From Acerihabitans sp035013185 (lineage in GTDB: Bacteria; Pseudomonadota; Gammaproteobacteria; Enterobacterales; Enterobacteriaceae): DNA of 64,000 nucleotides. The stretch is taken from assembly GCF_035013185.1 (NCBI RefSeq), contig NZ_JAYGJO010000003.1, forward strand, positions 215,564 to 279,563, written 5' to 3'. The notes under the pieces were generated by a model. That model was not told the origin of the DNA. It ran no database searches and worked only from the letters and a program-made list of their open reading frames with translations. This document shows positions 17,392 through 27,021 of this stretch, piece by piece (the first letter of the stretch is position 1; each line of letters begins with the position of its first letter). The translations under genes were made by a program, and so were the position numbers.

Positions 17392-17862
17392 TAAAAAAAA
17401 TTAACCATGCGAAGGCATGGCTAAAAATAGCACGCGATATAGAAGAAAAAAATAAACGAAACGTTATAAAGATTAAGGTATTTAGCCGCCGAACGGTGCT
17501 GTCGATCACTCACACATCAAGCCAGAATGTCAGCGAGCCGCGATTGATGGGCGCCGTGTGGTCAGTATTCCAGTGAGTGATGTTGAACTGTGGTGTAGCC
17601 ACGGGATAGCGCGATATCTTCAGGAATATTGAACTCTGATCCTGATGGCGGCCAAAAGTCGAGTTATTCAACAAAGCCCATGTATCTGCAAAATGTGCAT
17701 AAAAAACGCTGAAAAATGAGTCTATCCCGCGTTCCCGCTACGCCCAGGGTGAGTGACATTGACCAGAACGGGTCGCCAGTAGCGGTTGGTTATGACGGTT
17801 ATCCCCTGAGCAGCCCACGTCCAGCCGATGCGTATCGCGATCGGCTCAACATCAGCGATAGA
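17392..17862. other. Intergenic region with an IS5/IS903-like end relic
   Basis: No convincing gene. The segment at 17663-17678 reads, on the minus strand, GGCTTTGTTGAATAAC, which closely resembles the terminal inverted repeat of IS903-type (IS5 family) elements; no matching second end or transposase was found. A short hairpin CCATGC/GCATGG lies near 17405-17420. Confidence 0.35.
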
Positions 17863-18714
17863 TTAGGTTGATGGCATATCAAAAAAACACTCTTCGTCGA
17901 GTATCGATGTTGCGATTTTCTGCACTGGGCCGCACATTCTGACCTGGAAATGAGCACTGAAACTGATGACCAGCTTCCCACCAGGCATATGCACGGTAAC
18001 GTTGTCATCAACCAATCCTCGCTTACGCATCGCACTGGCGGCGGCGCAACTGCTGCTACCCGACGCCAATGTGTAACCCGCACCGCGCTCCCATATGCCA
18101 ATCCTGAGATTGTTGCGATCCTGAACTTCCACAAACTGGACATTCGTGCGTTTAGGGAAGATGGGCAACGTTTCTATTTTCCCGCCGAGGGCCTTCACCA
18201 AAGCAAGATCCAACGTCTTCACCTGTATAACGCAGTGTGGGTTACCCATCGACACCAGGGTTGCACTCAGCTTATGGCCGTCAATCAGCAGGGGTAATGT
18301 CAGTGCCTCTTCACCCGCCACCAAAGCAGGTAATGCCGACGGTGTGAAAGTAGCGTGCCCCATATCAACGATGACTTGATGCGCGCCTGCTGTCACTTCA
18401 CAGCGTACCTGACCACCGAGGGTATTCACCTGAAATGGCAAATGTGATACTCGGCCTATATCAAATAAATAGCGGGCATAGATGCGCAGACCGTTACCAC
18501 TCTTTTCTGCCTCAGATCCATCAGGATTGACTATACGTAACGTCGGAATAGCCAAACCCTCAACATCAATAAGTAAACCATCGGAACCCAGCCCATAATG
18601 ACGGTCACATAGGCGTTGTATCTGCTGATGGGTCAGGCGATCCGCCACGTGGCGCTGACAAACCAGATAGTCGTTACCTAACCCGTGGTAGCGGTGAAAA
18701 ACAAGTTCATTCAT
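17863..18714 (-). CDS. DapF-like protein with both catalytic cysteines replaced by serine
   Basis: A 283-residue member of the diaminopimelate epimerase fold: HGLGNDYLV near the N-terminus, RIVNPDGSEAEKSGNG at 60-75, SMGNPHCVIQV at 155-165, ERGAGYTLASGSSSC at 209-223. In true DapF the two racemising cysteines lie in xCGNG and ACGSG; here the aligned residues are Ser72 and Ser218. Substrate-binding positions (Asn14, Asn158, Glu209, Arg210) look kept. A two-base epimerase normally needs both thiols, so I do not expect ordinary DapF activity. Position beside the asc locus gives no pathway. Start ATG at 18714. Confidence 0.82.
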   Translation of the reverse strand: MNELVFHRYHGLGNDYLVCQRHVADRLTHQQIQRLCDRHYGLGSDGLLIDVEGLAIPTLRIVNPDGSEAEKSGNGLRIYARYLFDIGRVSHLPFQVNTLGGQVRCEVTAGAHQVIVDMGHATFTPSALPALVAGEEALTLPLLIDGHKLSATLVSMGNPHCVIQVKTLDLALVKALGGKIETLPIFPKRTNVQFVEVQDRNNLRIGIWERGAGYTLASGSSSCAAASAMRKRGLVDDNVTVHMPGGKLVISFSAHFQVRMCGPVQKIATSILDEECFFDMPST

Positions 18715-18919
18715 TGGCGGCTCGTAACGTGATTTGTTCAGAGGAATGGATTAAAAAATACCATACCGTCAGTACTTACCATACCGCTAGGGTTTAATGA
18801 GATTGGCGGTTCTGTCGCATGAGTGGCCACAGGTCAGCAAAAGTTGCATTGCCTTATCCAGCGTTTGAATTTGCCACCGACGACCCGTGCGGCGCTTATG
18901 CCGGCAAATTATCGTGTAC

Positions 18920-19954
18920 TCAGATGATATTCTGCGAAGAAAACTGCGGCCCATTAATGACCGAATCCCGTAGAATAAGATCTGATGTAAAGGGGTTCTG
19001 CTTGGACAAATATCCACCATCGAGCATCGAAATAATCTGATTAATCACTTCGCTTACCATATCGCTGACGGGATCTTTCACGCTGGATAGTGCTGGAATA
19101 AGAAACGGAGCGGCCGGAATATTATCAAACCCGATCACCGAGACGTCAGCAGGCACTGTTATACCAGCGTCGTTGAGTTTTTTTATTGCACCGATCGCCA
19201 TTTCGTCGTTACTGGCAAGAATAGCGCTGAACTGCTGATTGCCCGCGAGAAGCGTTTCAACTGCGGCTGCACCGCTGGCCGATGACCATTTACCTTGAAC
19301 GATCAGCGCTTCCTTCACCGGTAAAGCATAGGCTGTCAATGCCTCTTTATAACCGGAACAGCGTTCAATGGCCGTCGGGGAATCCATAGAACCGGTAATA
19401 AACGCAATGTCATGGTGACCACGTTCAATTAACGCTTTGGTGGCATTAAAACTCGATCCTTTATGATCACAATAAATACAATGACTCAGATGCTTTCTCA
19501 GTTTTCGGTTCACCACCATTACCGGTATTTTATATTTATCGATGATAGCGTCCATTTTATCGATGGATAAAAAACGGGGATAAATAATGATCCCATCGCA
19601 ACCTAAATCATGCAGAAACTCAATAGCTTCCTGTTCCTCTGCGACGCTGTTTTTCCCATCCACCAGAATCAGCTTACGCCCGTTAGCATCCAGTTTTTTG
19701 GCCGCCTGAGAAATGAGCTCACTAAAATAATTACCATGGTACAACGTATTGGTTACCACCAGCCCGATACACTTGGATGTGCTGGTCGCCAGATTACGTG
19801 CCAGTAAATTCGGGCGATATCCCGTTTCTTCGATAGCCTGAAAAACCAGATCCTTCGTTTCCTGGCTGACATAACCTTTGCCCGAAAGCACGCGTGAAAC
19901 CGTGGCTTTTGAGACACCTGCTCTGGACGCCACTTCCTGCATTGTCGACATCAC
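18920..19954 (-). CDS. ascG: LacI-family repressor of the asc beta-glucoside locus, AscG
   Basis: A 344-residue LacI/GalR regulator. The N-terminal helix-turn-helix (MQEVASRAGVSKATVSRVLS) and hinge (NLLARNLAT) are followed by a periplasmic-binding-protein-like sugar-sensing domain. It closely follows E. coli AscG along its length (for example SGKGYVSQETKDLVFQAIEE, IYPRFLS, TGSMDSPT). AscG represses uptake and use of arbutin, salicin and cellobiose. It is divergent from ascB, and an operator-like palindrome sits in the intervening region. The start used is the second Met region; a double Met at the start leaves a one-residue uncertainty. Confidence 0.9.
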   Translation of the reverse strand: MMSTMQEVASRAGVSKATVSRVLSGKGYVSQETKDLVFQAIEETGYRPNLLARNLATSTSKCIGLVVTNTLYHGNYFSELISQAAKKLDANGRKLILVDGKNSVAEEQEAIEFLHDLGCDGIIIYPRFLSIDKMDAIIDKYKIPVMVVNRKLRKHLSHCIYCDHKGSSFNATKALIERGHHDIAFITGSMDSPTAIERCSGYKEALTAYALPVKEALIVQGKWSSASGAAAVETLLAGNQQFSAILASNDEMAIGAIKKLNDAGITVPADVSVIGFDNIPAAPFLIPALSSVKDPVSDMVSEVINQIISMLDGGYLSKQNPFTSDLILRDSVINGPQFSSQNII

Positions 19955-20432
19955 GCATACCTAAAAGGAAAATGATACGTCATTCTACACATTTTGTGAG
20001 TTTTCCGAAGATGCCGACATGCAATGTATCCGCATATTGATAGCCATCACAAAAATGAATCAGCGTTGAAATTAATTATTGAAATTATAAAAATATACAC
20101 ACATTATCGTGTGAAACCGGTTACTCACCGTTTCAGTAAGAAAACAAAAACAACGACAGGACAGGCTTATAGGCAACCGAGTAATCTATAACGATATGAA
20201 TTATAAATATTTTTATTCATGCCTGCGTATTTTACAGCAATATCACCGTCAAATGTCGACGCCATGATAATACCGTCTGGGACCACGTTATCGCTCGGCT
20301 TTGAAAATATTCCGGTCGAGACAGCGCATTCCAAAGGTGGCAAGGCGACAGATGCCGCGATTTCCATACCCTTTGCCATTTCGCAACACGTTGTAGATAT
20401 TTATTAAAGAACGTATCAAAGAGGATTTTTAG
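19955..20432. other. ascG-ascB intergenic control region
   Basis: A 478-bp region separating the divergent genes, AT-rich near ascG. It contains the operator-like sequence at 20112-20125. A 70-codon minus-strand open frame (20167-20379) and its plus-strand mirror have no ribosome site or family and are not called. ascB is preceded by AGAGGA 9 bp before its ATG. Confidence 0.6.
20112..20125. promoter_or_regulatory. Candidate AscG operator
   Basis: TGAAACCGGTTACT matches 12 of 14 positions of the palindrome TGAAACCGGTTTCA that I recall as the AscG/GalR-like recognition sequence; a second half-site TTTCA follows within 10 bp. It lies between ascG and ascB, where it could control both. Confidence 0.55.
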
Positions 20433-21863
20433 ATGGCTGCATCATCATTCCCCGACGGTTTCTTATGGGGTGGCGCGATTGCCGCCAACCAGGCCGAAGG
20501 CGCGTGTTTCGACGGTGGAAAGGGCTTGGCAACGGTCGATATGATCCCGCACGGCGAACATCGTTTGGCGGTTAAACTCGGTCAGGAAAAGCGTTTCACG
20601 CTCAAAGACGATGAGTTCTATCCGAACCATCAGGCGATTGATTTTTACCATCGTTATAAAGAAGACATCGCACTAATGGCAGAAATGGGGTTCACCGTGT
20701 TCAGAACCTCGATCGCCTGGAGCCGCCTTTATCCGAACGGTGACGAACTGACGCCGAACGCCGAGGGTATCGCGTTCTACCGTGACGTGTTTGCCGAATG
20801 TAAAAAGTACGGCATCGAACCGCTGGTAACGCTGTGCCACTTCGACGTGCCGATGTATCTGGTGGTCGAATACGGTTCATGGCGCAACCGCAAAATGATC
20901 GAATTTTTCACCCGTTATGCGCGAACCTGTTTTGACGCTTTTGACGGGCTGGTGAAATACTGGCTGACCTTCAACGAGATCAACATCCTGCTGCATAGCC
21001 CATTCTCCGGTGCCGGTTTGGTATTCGAAAAGGGTGAAAATCAGGAACAAGTAAAATATCAGGCTGTGCATCACGAGCTGATCGCCAGCGCGCTGGCGAC
21101 GAAAATAGCTCACGACGTGAACCCGAAGAACCAGGTCGGCTGCATGCTGGCAGGCGGGAATTTCTACCCGAGGACCTGCAAACCGGAAGACGTCTGGGCG
21201 GCGCTGCAAAAAGACCGCGAAAATCTGTTTTTTATCGACGTGCAGGCGCGCGGTGCTTATCCGTGCTACACCAAACGCGTTTTTGCCGAGAAGGGCATTA
21301 CCCTCGACAAAGCGCCTGGGGATGACGAGATCCTCAAGAATACCGTCGATTTCGTCTCCTTTAGTTATTACGCTTCACGCTGTGCCTCGGCGGACATGAA
21401 CGGCAATAACAGCCGTGCGGTCAATGTCGTCAACTCATTGAAAAATCCATATATTGAAGTCAGCGAATGGGGTTGGGGCATTGACCCATTGGGCCTGCGT
21501 ATCACGATGAATATGATGTACGACCGCTACCAGAAACCGTTATTCCTGGTGGAAAACGGCCTAGGCGCGAAAGACGACATCAACCCGCAAGGTGAAATCG
21601 TCGACGATTACCGTATCAACTACCTGCGTGAGCATATCAACGCGATGGGCGAAGCCATCACCGACGGAATCCCGGTGATCGGTTACACCTCGTGGGGCTG
21701 CATCGATCTGGTTTCCGCCTCCACCGGCGAAATGAGCAAACGCTACGGTTTCGTCTACGTTGATCGAAACGACAGCGGCAATGGCACATTGGAAAGAAAA
21801 AGAAAGAAATCGTTTTATTGGTATAAGACGGTGATTGCGAGCAATGGGGCAGATTTGGGTTAA
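20433..21863 (+). CDS. ascB: 6-phospho-beta-glucosidase AscB
   Basis: A 476-residue glycoside hydrolase family 1 enzyme. FLWGGAIAANQAEGA opens the barrel; the acid/base is Glu182 in TFNEIN and the nucleophile Glu374 in LVENGLG. GEMSKRYGFVYVD near the C-terminus is the phosphate-binding loop of 6-phospho-beta-glucosidases. It splits phosphorylated aryl-beta-glucosides or cellobiose-6-phosphate delivered by the PTS. Length (474-480) is standard. It precedes ascF here, whereas E. coli has ascF first; the ribosome site is AGAGGA. Both catalytic residues are present. Confidence 0.93.
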   Translation: MAASSFPDGFLWGGAIAANQAEGACFDGGKGLATVDMIPHGEHRLAVKLGQEKRFTLKDDEFYPNHQAIDFYHRYKEDIALMAEMGFTVFRTSIAWSRLYPNGDELTPNAEGIAFYRDVFAECKKYGIEPLVTLCHFDVPMYLVVEYGSWRNRKMIEFFTRYARTCFDAFDGLVKYWLTFNEINILLHSPFSGAGLVFEKGENQEQVKYQAVHHELIASALATKIAHDVNPKNQVGCMLAGGNFYPRTCKPEDVWAALQKDRENLFFIDVQARGAYPCYTKRVFAEKGITLDKAPGDDEILKNTVDFVSFSYYASRCASADMNGNNSRAVNVVNSLKNPYIEVSEWGWGIDPLGLRITMNMMYDRYQKPLFLVENGLGAKDDINPQGEIVDDYRINYLREHINAMGEAITDGIPVIGYTSWGCIDLVSASTGEMSKRYGFVYVDRNDSGNGTLERKRKKSFYWYKTVIASNGADLG

Positions 21864-22204
21864 CCTGCACAATAAATCGATAACCGGCAATTTAACCCAC
21901 AATGCCAAAATCAGGCCTGGGTAAGTGACATGACCTTCATTTTGATCGGTGAACGTTGGATTTATTTCGCCGTCATGAATGCCAACAATAGGTTGCCTGA
22001 ATATCGGGGTGGCCAATAAATACGTGGGCGACTGCCTGATGCGTTATAACGCGCCAATATCAGACCCCCATAGCTATAACACGGCTATGTCACCCGTATT
22101 AGCTGAAAATAGGTCTAATTTACTGTCCGGACATGGTGGATCACAACACTATTGGGATCAGTATTTATTATAGAACCGGATTCCTACTTAATAGGATTTT
22201 ATTT
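21864..22204. other. ascB-ascF spacer
   Basis: A 341-bp non-coding spacer, unusually long for an operon. No terminator with a U-run and no clear gene is visible, although a promoter for ascF could lie here. Confidence 0.5.
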
Positions 22205-23659
22205 ATGTCTAAAAATTATGCGGCATTATCACGATCAATAATCGATGCCCTCGGCGGGGCAAATAACATTGCCGCAGTCACCCATTGTATGACGCGCTTA
22301 CGCTTTGTTATTAATGATGATTCGGCGGTAGATTCAGGAAAACTGAAATCCATCAGCGGCGTGCTGGGCGTGGTAAAAAACAACAACCAATGCCAGGTGA
22401 TCATCGGCAATACGGTTTCACAGGCTTATGCCGAAGTGCTCAAGCTGTTGCCAGAAAATGCCGTTGCGCAACACCCCCTACCGGGGAAAAATAAAATCAC
22501 CCTGAAAGGCATTGGTGCGGGCATTCTGGATGCGTTGATCGGTACCATGTCACCGCTGATCCCAGCGATTATCGGCGGTTCGATGGTGAAACTGCTCGCT
22601 ATGGTTTTCACTATGACCGGCGTTCTTACCAGCACCTCGGCGACACTGATTATTCTTAATGCTATTGGCGACGGCGCGTTCTTTTTTCTGCCGGTGATGG
22701 TTGCAGCATCCGCAGCGGTAAAATTCAAAACGAATATGTCGCTGGCGATTGCCATTGCCGGTGTATTGATTCATCCCAGCTTTATGGATCTCATGGCCAA
22801 AGCCGCACAAGGTCAACACGTCGAATTTATGGGAATTTCTGTCACGGCGGTAAAATATTCCTACACGGTGGTCCCCGCGCTGGTGATGACCTGGCTGCTT
22901 TCCTACATTGAACGCTGGGTTGATAAAATCACCCCAGCGGTGACAAAAAACTTCCTCAAACCGATGTTGATCGTATTGATCGCAGCCCCTATCGCCATCG
23001 TGCTAATTGGCCCGTTAGGGATCTGGATCGGTACCGCCATTTCCGCGTTGGTCTACACCATTCATCGCTATCTTGGCTGGTTGTCCGTGGCAATTATGGG
23101 TGGGATTTGGCCGCTGTTGGTCATGACCGGTATGCACCGTGTGTTCACGCCAACCATTATTCAGACCATTGCCACAACCGGGACCGAGAGCATGGTTATG
23201 CCATCGGAAATCGGTGCAAACCTGTCGCTCGGTGGCTCATCTCTCGCGGTGGCATGGCGAACTAAAAATTCCGCGCTACGCCAGACGGCCCTTGCCGCAG
23301 CGGCTTCCGCGATTGTGGCGGGGATTTCGGAACCTGCACTTTATGGTGTGGCCATCCGTTTGAAACGCCCACTTATCGCGTCGGTAATCAGTGGTTTTGT
23401 GTGCGGTGGCGTGGCGGGTGCGGTAGGGCTGGCGAGTCATTCAATGGCGGCGCCGGGGCTTTTCACCAGCGTACAGTTCTTTGATCCCGCCAATCCGATG
23501 TCTATCGTCTGGGTCTTCGGGGTAATGGTGCTTGCTGTGGTGCTCTCTTTTGTATTGACGCTGTTGCTGGGCTTTGAGGATATACCGATGTCAGGAAACG
23601 AAAGCAAAAATGTGCAACCTGCACAAGCTGTATTAGCGTATAAGAGGCAAAGAGAATGA
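22205..23659 (+). CDS. ascF: PTS beta-glucoside (arbutin/salicin/cellobiose) transporter EIIBC, AscF
   Basis: A 484-residue EIIBC permease. The EIIB phosphorylation cysteine is Cys28 in THCMTRLRF; the EIIC part has about ten membrane segments and the conserved GISEPALYGV loop. It follows E. coli AscF almost throughout (GAGILDALIGTMSPLIPAIIG, GDGAFFFLPVMVAAS). It imports and phosphorylates beta-glucosides; phosphate comes from a separate EIIA (none in the window). I chose ATG at 22205, giving MSKNYAAL as in AscF; the longer frame from 22133 adds an unrelated N-terminus. Confidence 0.93.
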   Translation: MSKNYAALSRSIIDALGGANNIAAVTHCMTRLRFVINDDSAVDSGKLKSISGVLGVVKNNNQCQVIIGNTVSQAYAEVLKLLPENAVAQHPLPGKNKITLKGIGAGILDALIGTMSPLIPAIIGGSMVKLLAMVFTMTGVLTSTSATLIILNAIGDGAFFFLPVMVAASAAVKFKTNMSLAIAIAGVLIHPSFMDLMAKAAQGQHVEFMGISVTAVKYSYTVVPALVMTWLLSYIERWVDKITPAVTKNFLKPMLIVLIAAPIAIVLIGPLGIWIGTAISALVYTIHRYLGWLSVAIMGGIWPLLVMTGMHRVFTPTIIQTIATTGTESMVMPSEIGANLSLGGSSLAVAWRTKNSALRQTALAAAASAIVAGISEPALYGVAIRLKRPLIASVISGFVCGGVAGAVGLASHSMAAPGLFTSVQFFDPANPMSIVWVFGVMVLAVVLSFVLTLLLGFEDIPMSGNESKNVQPAQAVLAYKRQRE

Positions 23660-24277
23660 TCTGCTGAAACGGTGTATCACCACGGCTGCAATATAGAGTT
23701 GTTATAAGATATCGATTTTTACGGGGATATATCCTAGTTATCGACACCTTCATTATTATGCCATTTTTATATTAATGACATTATTACGGTGTTCTGAACG
23801 CGTAAATTTGCCATTTGCGTATCAAAAACACGTAATGTTGATAAAGGCCGTTTATAATGGAAATGCCCCTCGTTACACTGTTGATTCCTGCATTATGGGC
23901 TTCAGCAATCTCCGGGATGGCAAAAACGTATAATAAAGAGGGCAATAATCTTTTTGGTTAGCTCACGCATCGATCTGATGCCCGATTTTATGATCGGTTT
24001 TAAGCGCACCACGAACCGGAAGGGTTAAGTCGTCCATTGCTAATGAAATTTGTGGCTGCATGGCAGGGGAAAGCGCCGTTTTTACAAAGAAGTGGTACCG
24101 AGAGCGTCATGCTATCCGCGATCTTTCAATTTGCCGATGCGTTGGCTGCTCTCTTTCACCCGAATAACCTATATTGGTAAGCGAGTCAATGAAAATAGAG
24201 GTTTCTACTCATCATCGTTATCGTTTTTCGGGAAAAATGTATTATAGGTAATTCTAATCCCATGAGTTTTTAACATG
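23660..24277. other. Intergenic region with one possible small ORF
   Basis: A 618-bp region of mixed composition. At 23857-23961 an ATG opens a 34-residue frame (MEMPLVTLLIPALWAS...) that is hydrophobic then polar, without a clear ribosome site. The rest looks like decayed sequence; no family recognised. Confidence 0.3.
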
Positions 24278-25462
24278 TTATTCAATGCGTTTTTGTCGGT
24301 TGAGAAGTAATAAAACAAATAGGGAAAATGAAGAAAATGCCAGTGATAAAATAATAACGTTTTTACTGCCTGAATTCGTGAGAATATTGACTAGAATAGG
24401 AGGCGCAACTGCTGATATAAGATTGATGGGTAACGCAATATGAGATAAAGCTTTTGAAAATTCTTCTTTATCAAAAAATACCAGCGGAATAGTCGCGCGT
24501 GAGACAGCAAAAGCGCCGCTACCAAGGCCATAAATAAAGATGAATGCGACTATTGTCCAGCTAATCCCGTTTCCAACTAGAAGCAATAGCAGAGCAAAAA
24601 GAATAGCAAGTGTCGAAAAAACCCCAGTCGTTAGACCATCCCAACTGCGTCCACCAACATAATCAATAGATCTTGCTGTAACCTGAATTATCCCTAAACA
24701 TGATGAGAAAAACACAGCCTTTGCGGCGGGAATTCCTTCATGTTTCAAAAGTTCGACTAATACAGCAGCAAAACCAAAAGTGACAAAAGCATTTGCGCTA
24801 ATGGCTAGGGCAATCAGTGTAAATATAGATTTGCGAGGCGTTGAATATGAAGATTGATGATGAATGTATTGATCATCATTTTCCCCCTCTTTACATTTTA
24901 CGAAGACAGTAAGTAAATAGAGTGGGATACACACCATGGCCAAAAGTCCAGCATAAACTAGACAGGTGTTTCGCCAGCCAATTTCATGAGATAGGAAAGA
25001 AGTCAACGGCCAGAAGATGCTATTAGAAAGCCCGGTCATGAGCATTATTGCGCTGATGGATTTCTTTGCATTTTTACCCGCTACATTATTTAATAAAATA
25101 TACGCGGGCGTTGATAGCGTTGCTGCGCCGGCAATACCCAGTAATGTCCAACTTGAAAAATAGGTAAATGGGCCATTAGACACTGAAAAAAATATAAATG
25201 AAATTGATGCTAATGCTGAACCAGACGCCATAACTTTATTTACTTTTACGCGGGTCAAGGCTTTGGGTAAAAATATTGAGCATAGTCCCATGGTGACGAA
25301 AAATATTGAAGTGCCACTAAAGATGGTTGTTAAGCTTAACGCAAGACTATTAGAAATTTCACTGCCCATCACCGCAGGAAAACCGATGGTTCCCCATCCA
25401 ATAACTTGCGTGATCGCAAGTACTAAAAGGAGTCCTCTTGGGCAATGTTCGACGTCGTTCAT
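24278..25462 (-). CDS. MFS transporter
   Basis: A 394-residue protein with about 12 hydrophobic segments, resembling the major facilitator superfamily (opening LLLVLAITQVIGWGTIGFP, a YxxG/RxxG-type loop between helices, long central loop at about 195-215). Proteins of this look are often annotated as oxalate/formate-antiporter-like or putative MFS permeases. Base composition is clearly more AT-rich than the asc genes, suggesting a different origin. It stands alone; the 25463-25696 spacer contains nothing I recognise. Substrate unknown. Confidence 0.8.
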   Translation of the reverse strand: MNDVEHCPRGLLLVLAITQVIGWGTIGFPAVMGSEISNSLALSLTTIFSGTSIFFVTMGLCSIFLPKALTRVKVNKVMASGSALASISFIFFSVSNGPFTYFSSWTLLGIAGAATLSTPAYILLNNVAGKNAKKSISAIMLMTGLSNSIFWPLTSFLSHEIGWRNTCLVYAGLLAMVCIPLYLLTVFVKCKEGENDDQYIHHQSSYSTPRKSIFTLIALAISANAFVTFGFAAVLVELLKHEGIPAAKAVFFSSCLGIIQVTARSIDYVGGRSWDGLTTGVFSTLAILFALLLLLVGNGISWTIVAFIFIYGLGSGAFAVSRATIPLVFFDKEEFSKALSHIALPINLISAVAPPILVNILTNSGSKNVIILSLAFSSFSLFVLLLLNRQKRIE

Positions 25463-25696
25463 GTTAGCGTCACTTTGTAATCAGCATTCAGCGACGTACT
25501 TTACCCACTGAATATAATAGCTTTATGACAAAATACTGCAATATTTCGCAACAACCCCATTTTGCCACATTTTTGACGGTAGCGGCCATCGTCCAGAGCA
25601 CCACATGCGGTGGATCTAGCAACCAATGAAACCACTCAATGTGTAGTGATGAAATGGGCGTCCACCCCAAGCTTTAACTCCTGTCACACTTATTCC

Positions 25697-26548
25697 TCAT
25701 ACCAGCCTGGGAATGTGTACGCGTCCGTAAACAAGACAGCCTTCATACTGTTCTCGTACGGGCAATGTTTCGCGTTCAAATGCATGGTGCCATGCCACAC
25801 AATCGGGAGGGATGCGAGACGCGGGGAAAAGGGTGTGGCTAACAACATCGAGATGCATTTCCAGCGACAGCGGATCATCGATCTGAAAATTAAACGGTGT
25901 TAAATCATTATGCAGTGCTCTGCCACCGCGTGCGAGCTGGGCTATGGAATGACTTTGTTCAGGTATGATTTTCTCAAGGTATTCACGCACAGAACGTAAC
26001 CGCAGACCGTTATTTTCTCGGCTACCTTGTCGTTTAATATGCAGATTGTGCAACATAATCAGCATACGATGTTCCGGGTAATTCATCGCGGCAATAAGCA
26101 CATTGTCCGCCATCCTGGCATCACGTTGTTCAAAATAATCCGTTGACGACTTCATCTCGAGATACTCAGCCACTTCGTGGCGACGTTGCTGCTGCCAGGT
26201 CGGTGGGAAATCAGTCAAATCGTGGCGGGGAATACAATCGATACCGAGACAAGGGAGCTGCCTGTCGATGCCCCATGTCAATAGCTGTAGAATTTCTTGC
26301 GTACGCATTACGCGCGGGAAGTTTTTCAGACGAAGATATGCGGTTTCCCTGCGCTGATGAGAAAGCAGCATGCCTGTACTGTCAGCCTCAAACAGTAATA
26401 TGCTATTTTCACAGAAAAAACGCCGGGCTACAGCCAGTCGGAATCGAGTAAACTCAGCCACTCCGTGTATTGCTTCGCCAAGAAAGACAATCCTTGATTC
26501 ACTGAACAACGCTCTCTTTTCTCTGGTATCAGTCATTTTTTCCAACAT
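25697..26548 (-). CDS. Erythromycin esterase-like protein
   Basis: A 283-residue protein of the erythromycin esterase/succinoglycan-biosynthesis (EreA-like) family. The metal-free hydrolase signature is kept: FLGEAIHG (Glu25, His28), LLFEADS (Glu54), RDARMADN (about 142-149) and MLHNLHI (His167, His170). It is shorter than resistance esterases (about 400), missing peripheral helices. ATG at 26548 has GGAGAAG six bases upstream. Family members include macrolide esterases but most have unknown substrates, so drug resistance should not be assumed. Gene is isolated on the minus strand. Confidence 0.8.
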   Translation of the reverse strand: MLEKMTDTREKRALFSESRIVFLGEAIHGVAEFTRFRLAVARRFFCENSILLFEADSTGMLLSHQRRETAYLRLKNFPRVMRTQEILQLLTWGIDRQLPCLGIDCIPRHDLTDFPPTWQQQRRHEVAEYLEMKSSTDYFEQRDARMADNVLIAAMNYPEHRMLIMLHNLHIKRQGSRENNGLRLRSVREYLEKIIPEQSHSIAQLARGGRALHNDLTPFNFQIDDPLSLEMHLDVVSHTLFPASRIPPDCVAWHHAFERETLPVREQYEGCLVYGRVHIPRLV

Positions 26549-27021
26549 AACGGCTTCTCCGCCCCTGTTCCCAGTTCTGCTTTTGAATATTATACGGCGA
26601 AGTTTTCACATTCGTATCTGATTCGTGGGGTGATTAAGGTTTTGCGGGAAGGTGGGTTTATTCCTGATTTGTAACCACAATTTAGGCACTGAACCATGAC
26701 GAACAAGAAGTATTGGTGCAATGGTTTTATAGTGAGACAGATGATGAAAACCCTTGCTACTACTGGGAAAAAACGCCTTTTTTCTAAAGTGTATTTATTG
26801 ATAATTGATATAAAAATAATCAATTGTATGGTGGCTTATTGCTCGACCGCTGAGAAAAGTAAGCAAAGGAGGTGTGTTTTACACACGGCGTGATTCCATT
26901 GAGGAAGACATCGTTGAGCTTGAAAATCTCGACAATGATGAAATTGCAACCAGCGGAATGGTTGGTTATGTATTCAATTTGGTGATTATCAAGTAAAATC
27001 CTCACATTTATCTGAGGGGTT
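26549..27021. other. Intergenic region with decayed coding fragments
   Basis: A 473-bp region before the IS1 relic. One plus-strand frame ending with TAA at 26994-26996 reads IEEDIVELENLDNDEIATSG and is protein-like but has no proper start; GGAGG at 26868-26872 abuts a GTG too closely to serve. Probably the tail of a gene truncated by rearrangement. No family recognised. Confidence 0.3.

Noticed and set aside
18715..18919. Possible transposase fragment downstream of ascG (frame with GRRWQIQTLDKAMQLL)
   Set aside because: Looks protein-like but I could not place it in any family, so it is not called.
20167..20407. Small overlapping frames on both strands upstream of ascB
   Set aside because: No ribosome site and no recognised family; the region is the ascG/ascB promoter.
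22133..22204. Extended N-terminus of AscF from an upstream GTG/ATG frame
   Set aside because: The ATG at 22205 gives the conserved MSKNYAAL start; the extra 24 residues do not resemble the family.
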